A DNA stretch of 10,258 nucleotides. It comes from Verrucomicrobiales bacterium. Its GTDB lineage: Bacteria; Verrucomicrobiota; Verrucomicrobiia; Verrucomicrobiales; DEV007. The stretch is from assembly GCA_002705125.1 (NCBI GenBank), contig PAHQ01000022.1, positions 1 through 10,258 of the forward strand, read 5' to 3'. The notes below the pieces were generated by a model that saw nothing but the letters and a program-made list of their open reading frames with translations, made no database searches and was not told the origin of the DNA. Position numbers and translations under genes: made by a program. Of this stretch, positions 1-5,599 are shown one piece after another. Positions within the stretch are counted from its first letter, which is position 1. Every line of letters begins with the position of its first letter.

Positions 1-2
1 AC

Positions 3-500
3 TTAAGTGATTCTGACTCGCGACGAAGACTTTTGCCGCAGGATTACCTTAAAGTGAGGTCGCTAGAAGATTTAGTCCCACTTCCTAAAAGAACAGGTCC
101 GCTAAACAATGTTAGTCTATCATCTCAAGATATAGAACAAAGATTTCTAATTAGTGAAGAAAATGTACAATCCTTTCTTAAATTGGTCAGTGATTTGAAT
201 GAGATTAAAGAATCTTTGATGCTATTTTCAAAAGGCAAGGATCAAGTCAGATCTTCTTTAGAAAATAATGAGAAATACTTTAGCGAATTAACTGTTAATC
301 AAATTAAAGATTTAGTTTCCATCATGGATGCAAAAACCGATCCTTTATCTAGGATTGATTGTCTGAAAAGCTCATTAATCTTCATTCATTTATCGACTGG
401 TGTATTAGTGTTACTTACGGAGCCAGAGGAAAGCTATAATGATGTGGAGAACAAAGTAAGGCTATTACTAAAGAAAATGGGCCAAGAGAGTTTATTTTAA
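3..500 (+). CDS. Unrecognised protein, C-terminal part only (runs off left edge)
   Basis: The reading frame is open from the first complete codon of the window to a TAA at 498-500, giving at least 165 residues. A TTG at 33 could serve as a start, but there is no stop upstream of it and no ribosome-binding motif. The ten preceding codons read as plausible protein (Leu-Ser-Asp-Ser-Asp-Ser-Arg-Arg-Arg-Leu), so I treat the gene as truncated by the window edge. The visible part is mostly charged and probably helical, with many Glu, Lys, Ser and Leu. One short hydrophobic stretch (about residues 122-137, LIFIHLSTGVLVLL) looks more like a buried strand or helix than a firm membrane span. There are no cysteine pairs, nucleotide-binding loops or other motifs I know. 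It lies 112 bases upstream of exbB on the same strand, and that gap gives no strong sign of a shared operon. Function unknown. Confidence 0.7.
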   Translation, partial: LSDSDSRRRLLPQDYLKVRSLEDLVPLPKRTGPLNNVSLSSQDIEQRFLISEENVQSFLKLVSDLNEIKESLMLFSKGKDQVRSSLENNEKYFSELTVNQIKDLVSIMDAKTDPLSRIDCLKSSLIFIHLSTGVLVLLTEPEESYNDVENKVRLLLKKMGQESLF

Positions 501-548
501 TAAAATACCATTCTCTAGTTATAAATGTATTGATAGTGTTCTTTACTA

Positions 549-578
549 TTACCTCTATCAGTGCGATCTTTATATAGT
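549..578 (+). promoter_or_regulatory. Weak candidate promoter for the exbB cluster
   Basis: The 112-base gap before exbB contains TATAGT at 573-578 (five of six matches to the -10 consensus). TTACCT lies 18 bases upstream at 549-554 and is a poor -35. Transcription would start near 585, leaving a leader of about 28 bases. The gap also holds short inverted repeats: TGATAG (531-536) with CTATCA (555-560), and the competing pair ATAGT (533-537) with ACTAT (545-549). I see no match to a Fur box, although TonB systems are often iron-regulated. The call rests on position and one hexamer in AT-rich DNA. Confidence 0.28.
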
Positions 579-612
579 TAGTCTAAATCTAAAAAATAAG
601 TTAAGAGTAAGT

Positions 613-1317
613 ATGTTCGAGATGATTAGTACAGGAGGTCCGCTCATGTGGCTCTTGCTTGGATGTTCGATTGTTGCGGTGGGGGTTTTTCTTGAAAGGT
701 TATTTCTTTTTCATCGTTCTACGATAAATGTGGGAGAATTTCTCCAAGGTCTTTCTAATTTAATAAGGAAAAAAAATTATGCTGAGGCTTTGCAAGTCTG
801 TTCTGTTACCCCAGGTCCCGTTGCCAGGGTCATGCACTCTGCGGTGATTCGTCATGAATTACCTAGGTCCGACCTCAAAGAAATAGTCCAAGAGTCAGGA
901 CAGCTTGAGGTTCCTCGTTTAGAGCGATACCTTTCGGTTCTTTTGACCATAGCTTACATCGCTCCTTTGATTGGCTTATTAGGTACTATACTTGGCTTAG
1001 TTGACACTTTCGTTAAGTTTAATGTCATTAGTGGTCAGGCGACAATCGGTGATCTTTCAGAGGGAGTTTACCAAAGCTTGATCACTTCTGCCGCTGGTCT
1101 TGCCGTGGCGATTCCAACATTTATCCTGTACTCATATTTGGCTGCTTTTGCTAGAAATCTCATGCATGATATGGAGAGAGGTGGCATAGAGGTTGTAAAT
1201 ATTATTGAAGATAATAGGAATGATGATGAACTCATTGAATTTGCTCTTGGAAGAGAAAATCTGAAGAAGGCATCTGCAAGTAGCGAGGATCTAAAGAGTG
1301 GATCTGAAAAATCATAG
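613..1317 (+). CDS. exbB: ExbB/TolQ/MotA-family proton channel protein
   Basis: This is the inner-membrane channel subunit of a TonB- or Tol-type motor; with ExbD it uses the proton gradient to drive a periplasmic energy transducer. The 234 residues fit the family length. Residues 8-13 (GGPLMW) match the typical ExbB N-terminus, followed by membrane segment 1 (about 10-33) and a cytoplasmic region. Segment 2 (about 106-131) holds the family motif GLLGTILGLVDTF at 121-133. Segment 3 (about 153-177) holds SLITSAAGLAVAIP, including the channel-lining threonine region. The C-terminal 40 residues are charged. I chose ATG 613 because it keeps the conserved GGP motif. An in-frame ATG at 646 has a perfect AGGAGG at 633-638 seven bases upstream, but would delete that motif. 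exbD follows after 12 bases. TolQ or a generic MotA/TolQ/ExbB protein are alternatives; the adjacent TonB-like gene favours ExbB. Confidence 0.92.
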   Translation: MFEMISTGGPLMWLLLGCSIVAVGVFLERLFLFHRSTINVGEFLQGLSNLIRKKNYAEALQVCSVTPGPVARVMHSAVIRHELPRSDLKEIVQESGQLEVPRLERYLSVLLTIAYIAPLIGLLGTILGLVDTFVKFNVISGQATIGDLSEGVYQSLITSAAGLAVAIPTFILYSYLAAFARNLMHDMERGGIEVVNIIEDNRNDDELIEFALGRENLKKASASSEDLKSGSEKS

Positions 1318-1329
1318 TCTAATAAAATC

Positions 1330-1776
1330 ATGAGACTAGAGAGTACCTTGCGATCGAGACGATCTTTTATTCATCTTGCTTCTTTGATCGACATTGTTTT
1401 TTTACTTCTACTTTTCTTTCTTCTCAGTTCTGATGCAATAGTAAGATCTGGAATTCCTGTGAAGACTCCAGCCTGGGAAGAAAATGATGATGATAGTGCC
1501 TGGTCATTGATGCACCCTGTATCATCTTCAAGTGTTATAACTATATCTCCGGGCCCTAATTCTGAATTCTATTTTAATGATCGTTTGGTTCAGCTCGAGC
1601 AACTATTAGATCTTGATTTACTCAAAAGAAAATTGAATGACAATCAATTAGATGATGATTCAAAGCAAGTGGTCATAAGGGCTGATAGTACGGCTCATTT
1701 CGGAACAGTTATCAAAATTTGTAACAGGATTTCAAGGGCAGGGTATTCCCCTATTTTGGCTTCAAGAAAAGAATAG
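1330..1776 (+). CDS. exbD: ExbD/TolR-family biopolymer transport protein
   Basis: This is the second motor subunit, with one membrane helix and a periplasmic domain. It works inside the ExbB pentamer and carries the essential proton-binding aspartate. The 148 residues begin with a basic cytoplasmic stretch (RLESTLRSRRS). Then comes the family signature SLIDIVFLLLLFFLLSS at about 18-34, in which Asp21 matches the conserved membrane aspartate (Asp25 in E. coli ExbD). The periplasmic part ends in VVIRADSTAHFGTVIKI at about 114-130 and RAGYSPI at 136-142, the usual ExbD C-terminal pattern of a strand, an Asp, a helix and an Ala-Gly turn. An acidic stretch (EENDDD, 50-55) directly after the helix region is somewhat unusual. 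The gene lies 12 bases after exbB and 4 bases before the TonB-like gene, so co-transcription is very likely. TolR is the alternative name. Confidence 0.9.
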   Translation: MRLESTLRSRRSFIHLASLIDIVFLLLLFFLLSSDAIVRSGIPVKTPAWEENDDDSAWSLMHPVSSSSVITISPGPNSEFYFNDRLVQLEQLLDLDLLKRKLNDNQLDDDSKQVVIRADSTAHFGTVIKICNRISRAGYSPILASRKE

Positions 1777-1780
1777 AACA

Positions 1781-2536
1781 ATGAGTAACCCATTATCTGA
1801 TGTTGAGGCTGATGGTTTCCCCTCTATTTTTGACTGGCTCAATAGAGCTAAAAGGCCTTTTTGGATTCTATTTTTTGTTATCATATCTTTAGGTGTGCAC
1901 ATTTCATGCTTTTATCTCTTTAGTGTGGTTTATCCTGAACAAAAGAGGAGAGCGTTAAGGCCGATGGAGATTACTCTTTTAGACGAGTCTAATCCAAAAT
2001 CAGCATCAATTATGAATCAGATTAATGATCGGTTGATTGTGGTTGATAAAGGTAGTGATCAGGGCGCTTTATTGGAAGACGAGCAATTCGAAAGTATTGA
2101 GTTTAAGCCTTTCTTTAAAAATTTTAAGCCTTCATTTGAAAGCTATAAGCCTGAGGCCATCAAACCTGATCAGGGTTTGATTAATTTTGGCCAGTTTCAC
2201 TTACCACTACTTAAAGGAAGTAATATGATAGGTAAGAATGTTAATCTAAAAAAAGGTACGGCTCCTAATGTTACATTTGTCTGGGAATCAGAGACTAGGG
2301 AAGTTATTAAAGAATTTAAGTGGCTTAATGATACTGAAGATACTCTCCCAAATTCAGGCTCTGAACTTGTGCTTCAAATAGGCGTTAATCGTTTTGGTAA
2401 GATTACCCATTTATTTCCAGAAAAAAGTGTTTTGAAAGAGATAGAGGATAAAGTTATAAAGGCATTAAAAGACATGAGATTTTCTCAAATCTCTGCACAA
2501 AGAACTTCCTGGGCTGCTGTGGAGTTCTCATGGTGA
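1781..2536 (+). CDS. tonB: TonB-like energy transducer
   Basis: This is probably the periplasmic arm that passes ExbB/ExbD motion to outer-membrane TonB-dependent transporters. The 251 residues show a cytoplasmic N-terminus, a single membrane anchor at about 27-49 after the basic NRAKR, and a long periplasmic linker. The C-terminal domain (about 194-251) has the TonB pattern: a strand LVLQIGVNRFGKI (196-208), a helix with IEDKVIKALKDMRF (221-234) and a last strand AAVEFSW. The usual Pro-rich (Glu-Pro/Lys-Pro) rod is missing. Instead the linker has three heptads of aromatic-Lys-Pro (108-128). The N-terminal anchor lacks a clear SHLS-type motif, but a His (His40) lies in the helix. The gene starts four bases after exbD ends. 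TolA-like or a generic TonB C-terminal protein are possible; the operon supports TonB. The C-terminal match is by pattern only. Confidence 0.75.
   Translation: MSNPLSDVEADGFPSIFDWLNRAKRPFWILFFVIISLGVHISCFYLFSVVYPEQKRRALRPMEITLLDESNPKSASIMNQINDRLIVVDKGSDQGALLEDEQFESIEFKPFFKNFKPSFESYKPEAIKPDQGLINFGQFHLPLLKGSNMIGKNVNLKKGTAPNVTFVWESETREVIKEFKWLNDTEDTLPNSGSELVLQIGVNRFGKITHLFPEKSVLKEIEDKVIKALKDMRFSQISAQRTSWAAVEFSW
2102..2164 (+). repeat. Three 21-base repeats encoding aromatic-Lys-Pro heptads
   Basis: Inside the TonB-like gene, three consecutive 7-codon units read FKPFFKN, FKPSFES and YKPEAIK, followed by another Pro. At DNA level the core TTTAAGCC/TATAAGCC recurs every 21 bases (AAGCCT at 2105, 2126 and 2147). 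The repeat lies in the periplasmic linker, where TonB proteins usually carry Lys-Pro and Glu-Pro repeats, so it may be a short substitute spacer or a contact site. Confidence 0.6.
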
Positions 2537-2554
2537 AATTCACATAGAGCTAAC

Positions 2555-2794
2555 ATGTTTCAAATTTCTCTTACTAAGATACTCGTTGCATATTTAGTTA
2601 TCATTCTTGTGATGTTATTTGGTGTATGGCTTATCAGGGAATGGGCGCGTAAAAGACGAGAGAAAAAGGAAAGGCGGCACAGGTTTGTTTGTAATATCTG
2701 TGGGGGAACTTATGAAGATAAGACACGTAAAGATATAACCGAGTGTCCAGATTGTGGAGCTTTAAATGAACGTGTATGGTTAAGTGACCTATAA
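2555..2794 (+). CDS. Small membrane-anchored zinc-ribbon protein
   Basis: A 79-residue protein with one N-terminal hydrophobic helix (about 8-27), a strongly basic stretch (REWARKRREKKERRHR, 28-43), and then a compact four-cysteine module. The cysteine pairs are Cys46-x-x-Cys49 and Cys64-x-x-Cys67, an arrangement typical of a zinc ribbon or rubredoxin-like knuckle. The positive charges after the helix predict that the ribbon faces the cytoplasm. No enzymatic motif is present and I do not recognise the family. It starts 18 bases after the TonB-like gene and precedes fabF by 53 bases, so it is probably the last gene of the exbB cluster. It could be an accessory to the motor or an unrelated membrane-bound adaptor; the sequence does not decide. 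The coding call is supported by the ordered helix/basic/CxxC layout. Confidence 0.8.
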   Translation: MFQISLTKILVAYLVIILVMLFGVWLIREWARKRREKKERRHRFVCNICGGTYEDKTRKDITECPDCGALNERVWLSDL

Positions 2795-2804
2795 ATATCA
2801 AATT

Positions 2805-2838
2805 TTGTTGTGTGTCTTATTTAACAGTTTAATATAAT
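2805..2838 (+). promoter_or_regulatory. Candidate fabF promoter with perfect -10 box next to the start codon
   Basis: TATAAT at 2833-2838 is a perfect -10 hexamer. The upstream -35 options are weak or badly spaced: TTGTGT at 2808-2813 (19-base spacer) or TTGTTG at 2805-2810 (22-base spacer). The box lies only nine bases before the fabF ATG at 2848, so a start about seven bases downstream would give a leader of roughly three bases or none. The region is very AT-rich and contains two TTTAATAT copies (2828-2835 and 2842-2849), so a chance match is quite possible. Confidence 0.35.
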
Positions 2839-2847
2839 TATTTTAAT

Positions 2848-4098
2848 ATGAGTGATCGAAGAGTTGTCATTACAGGTATTGGAGTTTTGAGTCCTATTGG
2901 GATTAATTTAGATTCTTTTTGGGAATCTTTAATTAAAGGTGAAAGTGGAATCGATACTATTAGTTGCCTTGATCCGAGTGATTTTTATTGTCAAATAGGC
3001 GGTGAAATCAAGGAATTTGAACCTGCTCAATATTTTAAAAATCCAAAAGATGCGCGTCGAGCAGATCGATACTGTCAATTAGCAATGGCTGCAGCAAAGA
3101 TGGCTTATGAGGATAGTGGCATTACTGAGGGAGGGTTCGACCCTTATCGCTTTGGTTGCATGGTAGGTAGTGGAATCGGTGGTTTGAGCACTCTAGAGCA
3201 ACAGCATAAGAAATTTCTGGATAGAGGCGCTTCTCGGGTATCCCCATTTCTTATTCCTATGATGATAGCCAATATTGGAAGCGGTATAATTTCTATGGAA
3301 TATGGACTATCAGGTCCAAATATGTCGATTGTTACTGCGTGCGCGACTGCAAATCACAATATAGGTGAAGCATGGAGGATGATTAAATTTGGTGATGCTG
3401 ATGCATTCATTGCTGGTGGTGCTGAGGCGTCTATTTCAGTAATGGGTTTATCTGGGTTTGGAGCGATGAAAGCATTAAGCAGTCGCAATGATGAGCCTCA
3501 AAAAGCGTCAAGACCATTCGATAAGGATAGGGACGGTTTTGTTATGAGTGAGGGTGCTGGAATTGTTGTAATTGAGGAATTAGAGCATGCAAAGGCCAGG
3601 GGTGCTGAAATCTACTGTGAAATTGCTGGATACGGAGTATCTGCCGATGCATATCATATGACTTCTCCTCATCCAGATGGTTATGGTGCAAGTAAATGTA
3701 TGGACCTCGCTCTAAAGCATGCGCAATTAAACTCTGATCAAGTTGATTATATAAATGCCCATGGCACTTCAACCGGGCTAGGCGACATCTGTGAAACTAA
3801 TGCTATTAAATTATCATTTGGTGATCATGCTAAGGATAACCTGGTGGTAAGTTCAACTAAGTCTATGACTGGGCATTTATTGGGTGCAGCTGGAGGTGTT
3901 GAATTGGCAGCATGTGTTAAGGCTATTCAGACTAACGTCGTACCTCCAACTATTAACTTAGACAATCCTGATCCTGAATGTGATTTGGACTATGTTCCCC
4001 ACACGTCTAGAGAGGTAAACGTAGACGTTGCTTTGAGTAACAGTTTTGGATTTGGTGGGCACAATGCATCCATTGTGCTAAAGAAATTCAGTGAATAA
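2848..4098 (+). CDS. fabF: Beta-ketoacyl-[acyl-carrier-protein] synthase II
   Basis: This cytoplasmic enzyme extends fatty acids by condensing malonyl-ACP with acyl-ACP in type II fatty acid synthesis. At 416 residues it is full length. The catalytic triad of the KAS I/II family is intact: the nucleophile Cys165 in [12 protein letters not shown], His305 in [11 protein letters not shown] and His343 in [13 protein letters not shown], with Lys338 nearby. The N-terminal [15 protein letters not shown] and the C-terminal glycine-rich [11 protein letters not shown] (398-408, Phe400 at the gate position) are both typical. The loop after His305 reads TGLGD where TPLND is more usual, a mild variant. 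No Shine-Dalgarno motif precedes the ATG. It follows the zinc-ribbon gene after 53 bases and converges on apt. No acpP or fabG lies beside it. FabB is less likely given the FabF-like length and motifs, though some divergent synthases share these motifs. Confidence 0.95.
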   Translation: MSDRRVVITGIGVLSPIGINLDSFWESLIKGESGIDTISCLDPSDFYCQIGGEIKEFEPAQYFKNPKDARRADRYCQLAMAAAKMAYEDSGITEGGFDPYRFGCMVGSGIGGLSTLEQQHKKFLDRGASRVSPFLIPMMIANIGSGIISMEYGLSGPNMSIVTACATANHNIGEAWRMIKFGDADAFIAGGAEASISVMGLSGFGAMKALSSRNDEPQKASRPFDKDRDGFVMSEGAGIVVIEELEHAKARGAEIYCEIAGYGVSADAYHMTSPHPDGYGASKCMDLALKHAQLNSDQVDYINAHGTSTGLGDICETNAIKLSFGDHAKDNLVVSSTKSMTGHLLGAAGGVELAACVKAIQTNVVPPTINLDNPDPECDLDYVPHTSREVNVDVALSNSFGFGGHNASIVLKKFSE

Positions 4099-4139
4099 AT
4101 TTGGAAGACTTTTTTCTTTCTTGGTGCTATTGAATTTAT

Positions 4140-4160
4140 TATTAGATGTATTTTCTAATA
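4140..4160. terminator. AT-rich inverted repeat between convergent fabF and apt
   Basis: TATTAGA at 4140-4146 and TCTAATA at 4154-4160 form a perfect 7-base-pair stem with a 7-base loop. It contains the apt stop codon (TAG on the minus strand, 4155-4157). There is only one G:C pair, and no long T run follows on either strand (TTT at 4161-4163 on the plus strand). It sits where a terminator is expected for both genes but would be weak. Confidence 0.3.
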
Positions 4161-4685
4161 TTTAAGCACTGATTTTACCTCGCAATCATTTAGAAGTTCT
4201 CTTCCATTTAAAAATTCAAGCTCTATAAAGAATGCTGCCAAGTCCACTATTCCTCCTAGTCTTTTTACTAACTTAATAGCAGCGGCAGCCGTGCCTCCAG
4301 TGGCTAGTAAATCATCAATAACGAGAATTCGTTCGCCTGGTAAGATTGCGTCGTTATGAATTTCAATAACGGATTGACCATATTCCAAGTCATAGGATTG
4401 TGATTCGGTTTTCCATGGTAGTTTACCCTCTTTTCTAACTGGAATAAACCCTTTACCTAGGGCACCAGCAACCAAGGAACCAAAAATGAATCCCCTCGCA
4501 TCAATTCCTATTACTTTATCAATTGATGAATTATTTACAAAAGAGGTAAGAGCTTTAATGCTTGAAGATAATAAATCCGGATCTGCAAGTATAGGAGTTA
4601 TATCCTTAAATATTATACCTGGTTTTGGGAAGTCGAGGACATCTCTGATGGCTTTCTCTAATTTAATAATATCAAAACTATTCAT
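4155..4685 (-). CDS. apt: Adenine phosphoribosyltransferase
   Basis: This purine-salvage enzyme converts adenine and phosphoribosyl pyrophosphate to AMP and pyrophosphate in the cytoplasm. The 176 residues match the normal length (about 170-180). The N-terminal FPKPGIIFKDITP (19-31) is characteristic of APRT. IDARGFIFG (61-69), RKEGKLPW (84-91) and YDLEYG (98-103) are the expected substrate and flexible-loop motifs. ILVIDDLLATGGTAAAA (120-136) is the phosphoribosyl-pyrophosphate loop with the paired aspartates. ATG 4685 places the conserved N-terminal helix correctly; no Shine-Dalgarno motif is visible. It is monocistronic as far as the window shows, convergent with fabF and divergent from the heme cluster. 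Nothing is missing from the active site. Confidence 0.96.
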   Translation of the reverse strand: MNSFDIIKLEKAIRDVLDFPKPGIIFKDITPILADPDLLSSSIKALTSFVNNSSIDKVIGIDARGFIFGSLVAGALGKGFIPVRKEGKLPWKTESQSYDLEYGQSVIEIHNDAILPGERILVIDDLLATGGTAAAAIKLVKRLGGIVDLAAFFIELEFLNGRELLNDCEVKSVLKY

Positions 4686-4747
4686 GGTTAGGGTGTTGGT
4701 TTACCGGATTTATTGCATTAATTGATGAAAATTACGCCCATTTATAA

Positions 4748-4776
4748 AATATATAATTTGATGAGAGTTTTTGCAA
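4748..4776 (-). promoter_or_regulatory. Candidate apt promoter
   Basis: Reading the minus strand, TTGCAA (4776-4771) is followed after exactly 17 bases by TATATT (4753-4748). These are four and five matches to the sigma-70 consensus hexamers. Transcription would start near 4741, giving a leader of about 55 bases before the apt ATG. The -35 hexamer is palindromic and may be shared with a promoter facing the heme genes. Confidence 0.42.
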
Positions 4777-4799
4777 AGATCAAGTCCTGAGCCTATCCT
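4771..4799 (+). promoter_or_regulatory. Candidate promoter of the heme operon
   Basis: TTGCAA at 4771-4776 is followed by a 17-base spacer and TATCCT at 4794-4799 (four of six matches), predicting a start near 4806 and a leader of about nine bases before the ccsA/hemX-like ATG at 4815. A rival is the perfect TATAAT at 4752-4757, which has no acceptable -35 at normal spacing (TTGATG at 4722-4727 is 24 bases away). The divergent gap requires a promoter somewhere here; which box is used is uncertain. Confidence 0.33.
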
Positions 4800-4814
4800 A
4801 TTGCCCCCTTAAAA

Positions 4815-5597
4815 ATGGATCGTCTATATTTAACTATTGCTGCAGTCTTTTTCTGTGGAGGCTTTATATACGCAGTAAATTGTCTGCGAAGTGGGATATA
4901 TAAAAAATCTCTTTTGAATTCTTTGGGCATGTTTTTAGGTCTGGTTTTTCAGTCAATGTTTTTGGCTGAAAGAGGTGAGGTTCATGGGCGCTGCCCTGTA
5001 ACTGACTTGGTCGAGATTCTGGTATTTGTTTCTTGGTCGATGGTCATAATTTATTTACTATTTGGATCAAGCTACAGGATTTCTTTGATGGGAGTGTTTA
5101 CTTCACCCTTGGTGTTTCTAATATGCATTGCTGCTATTATTTTACCGTTTGATAAGCAGGAAGCTTTAGCCGTGGCAGCAGCCCGGAAAGAGGTTGAGCC
5201 ATGGACCGAATTGCACATAGCTATTTCACTTATGTCCTATGGTGCGTTTGGAATGGCGTGTGTCTCAGGAGCCATGTTTTTAATACAGGAAAGACAAGTT
5301 CGATTAGGCAAGTTAGAGACACTTTTTTATAATCTTCCACCCATGCAAAATCTCGCTAAAGCAGTTTTTCGTTTAATGCTTTTTGGAGTTATATTACTTG
5401 CTTTCGGAATATTTTCTGCAGAGAAAATTCCGCCTAGTGGAACTCAACATGCGATTTGGCCTCTTTACGTTATCTGGATAATTTATGCATTTATTTGTTG
5501 TTTAGATGTTTTTAGAGGTATGCTCGCACGTAGATTATCTCAATTTGCAGTCGTTGCTTTTATTTTTTCACTAATCAGTTTGCTTATTATTTCATAG
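4815..5597 (+). CDS. CcsA/HemX-family membrane protein (cytochrome c assembly family)
   Basis: A polytopic protein of 260 residues with about eight hydrophobic segments (roughly 5-22, 35-51, 66-84, 90-111, 131-156, 183-200, 213-231, 241-259). GRCPVTDLVEILVFVSW (58-74) corresponds to the conserved Gly-Arg-x-Pro...Glu-x-Leu...Trp region of the CcsA/HemX group. His134 (TELHIAISLMSYGAFG) and His212 lie where this family has conserved histidines that can ligate heme. The tryptophan-rich WWD segment of true CcsA/CcmC proteins is not recognisable: the matching region reads HAIWPLYVIWIIYAF (212-226). Gene order is informative: it begins the hem operon and ends two bases before hemA, and HemX of Bacillus, which limits HemA amount, is encoded next to hemA. 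A HemX-like role is therefore my preferred inference, with cytochrome c maturation as the alternative. There is no ccsB/resB partner in the window. Confidence 0.82.
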   Translation: MDRLYLTIAAVFFCGGFIYAVNCLRSGIYKKSLLNSLGMFLGLVFQSMFLAERGEVHGRCPVTDLVEILVFVSWSMVIIYLLFGSSYRISLMGVFTSPLVFLICIAAIILPFDKQEALAVAAARKEVEPWTELHIAISLMSYGAFGMACVSGAMFLIQERQVRLGKLETLFYNLPPMQNLAKAVFRLMLFGVILLAFGIFSAEKIPPSGTQHAIWPLYVIWIIYAFICCLDVFRGMLARRLSQFAVVAFIFSLISLLIIS

Positions 5598-5599
5598 AT

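Noticed and set aside
493..508. AT-only inverted repeat TATTTTA/TAAAATA at the end of the first gene
   Set aside because: There is almost no loop, no G:C pair and no T run, so it is not a credible terminator in AT-rich DNA.
531..560. Competing short stems TGATAG/CTATCA and ATAGT/ACTAT, considered as an attenuator or operator before exbB
   Set aside because: The arms are 5-6 bases in AT-rich sequence, with no matching Fur box or known riboswitch pattern; chance is likely.
646..1317. Alternative exbB start at ATG 646 with perfect AGGAGG at 633-638
   Set aside because: It would remove the conserved N-terminal TGGPLMW of ExbB. The AGGAGG is explained by Gly-Gly codons, and none of the other starts here uses such a motif.
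1068..1331. Minus-strand open frame of 87 codons across the end of exbB
   Set aside because: It lies antisense inside a well-supported gene, has a low-complexity Ser/Phe-rich product and has no motif of its own.
3542..3772. Minus-strand open frame of 76 codons inside fabF
   Set aside because: Its His/Gln-rich product is a shadow of fabF codons in a conserved catalytic region.
4099..4120. T run at 4110-4115 after fabF, considered as a terminator
   Set aside because: Only a four-base stem (ATTC/GAAT, 4086-4096) lies upstream and it is too far from the run; no stable hairpin can be drawn.
4486..4725. Plus-strand open frame of 79 codons opposite apt
   Set aside because: It is antisense to a canonical apt with intact motifs and has no independent support.
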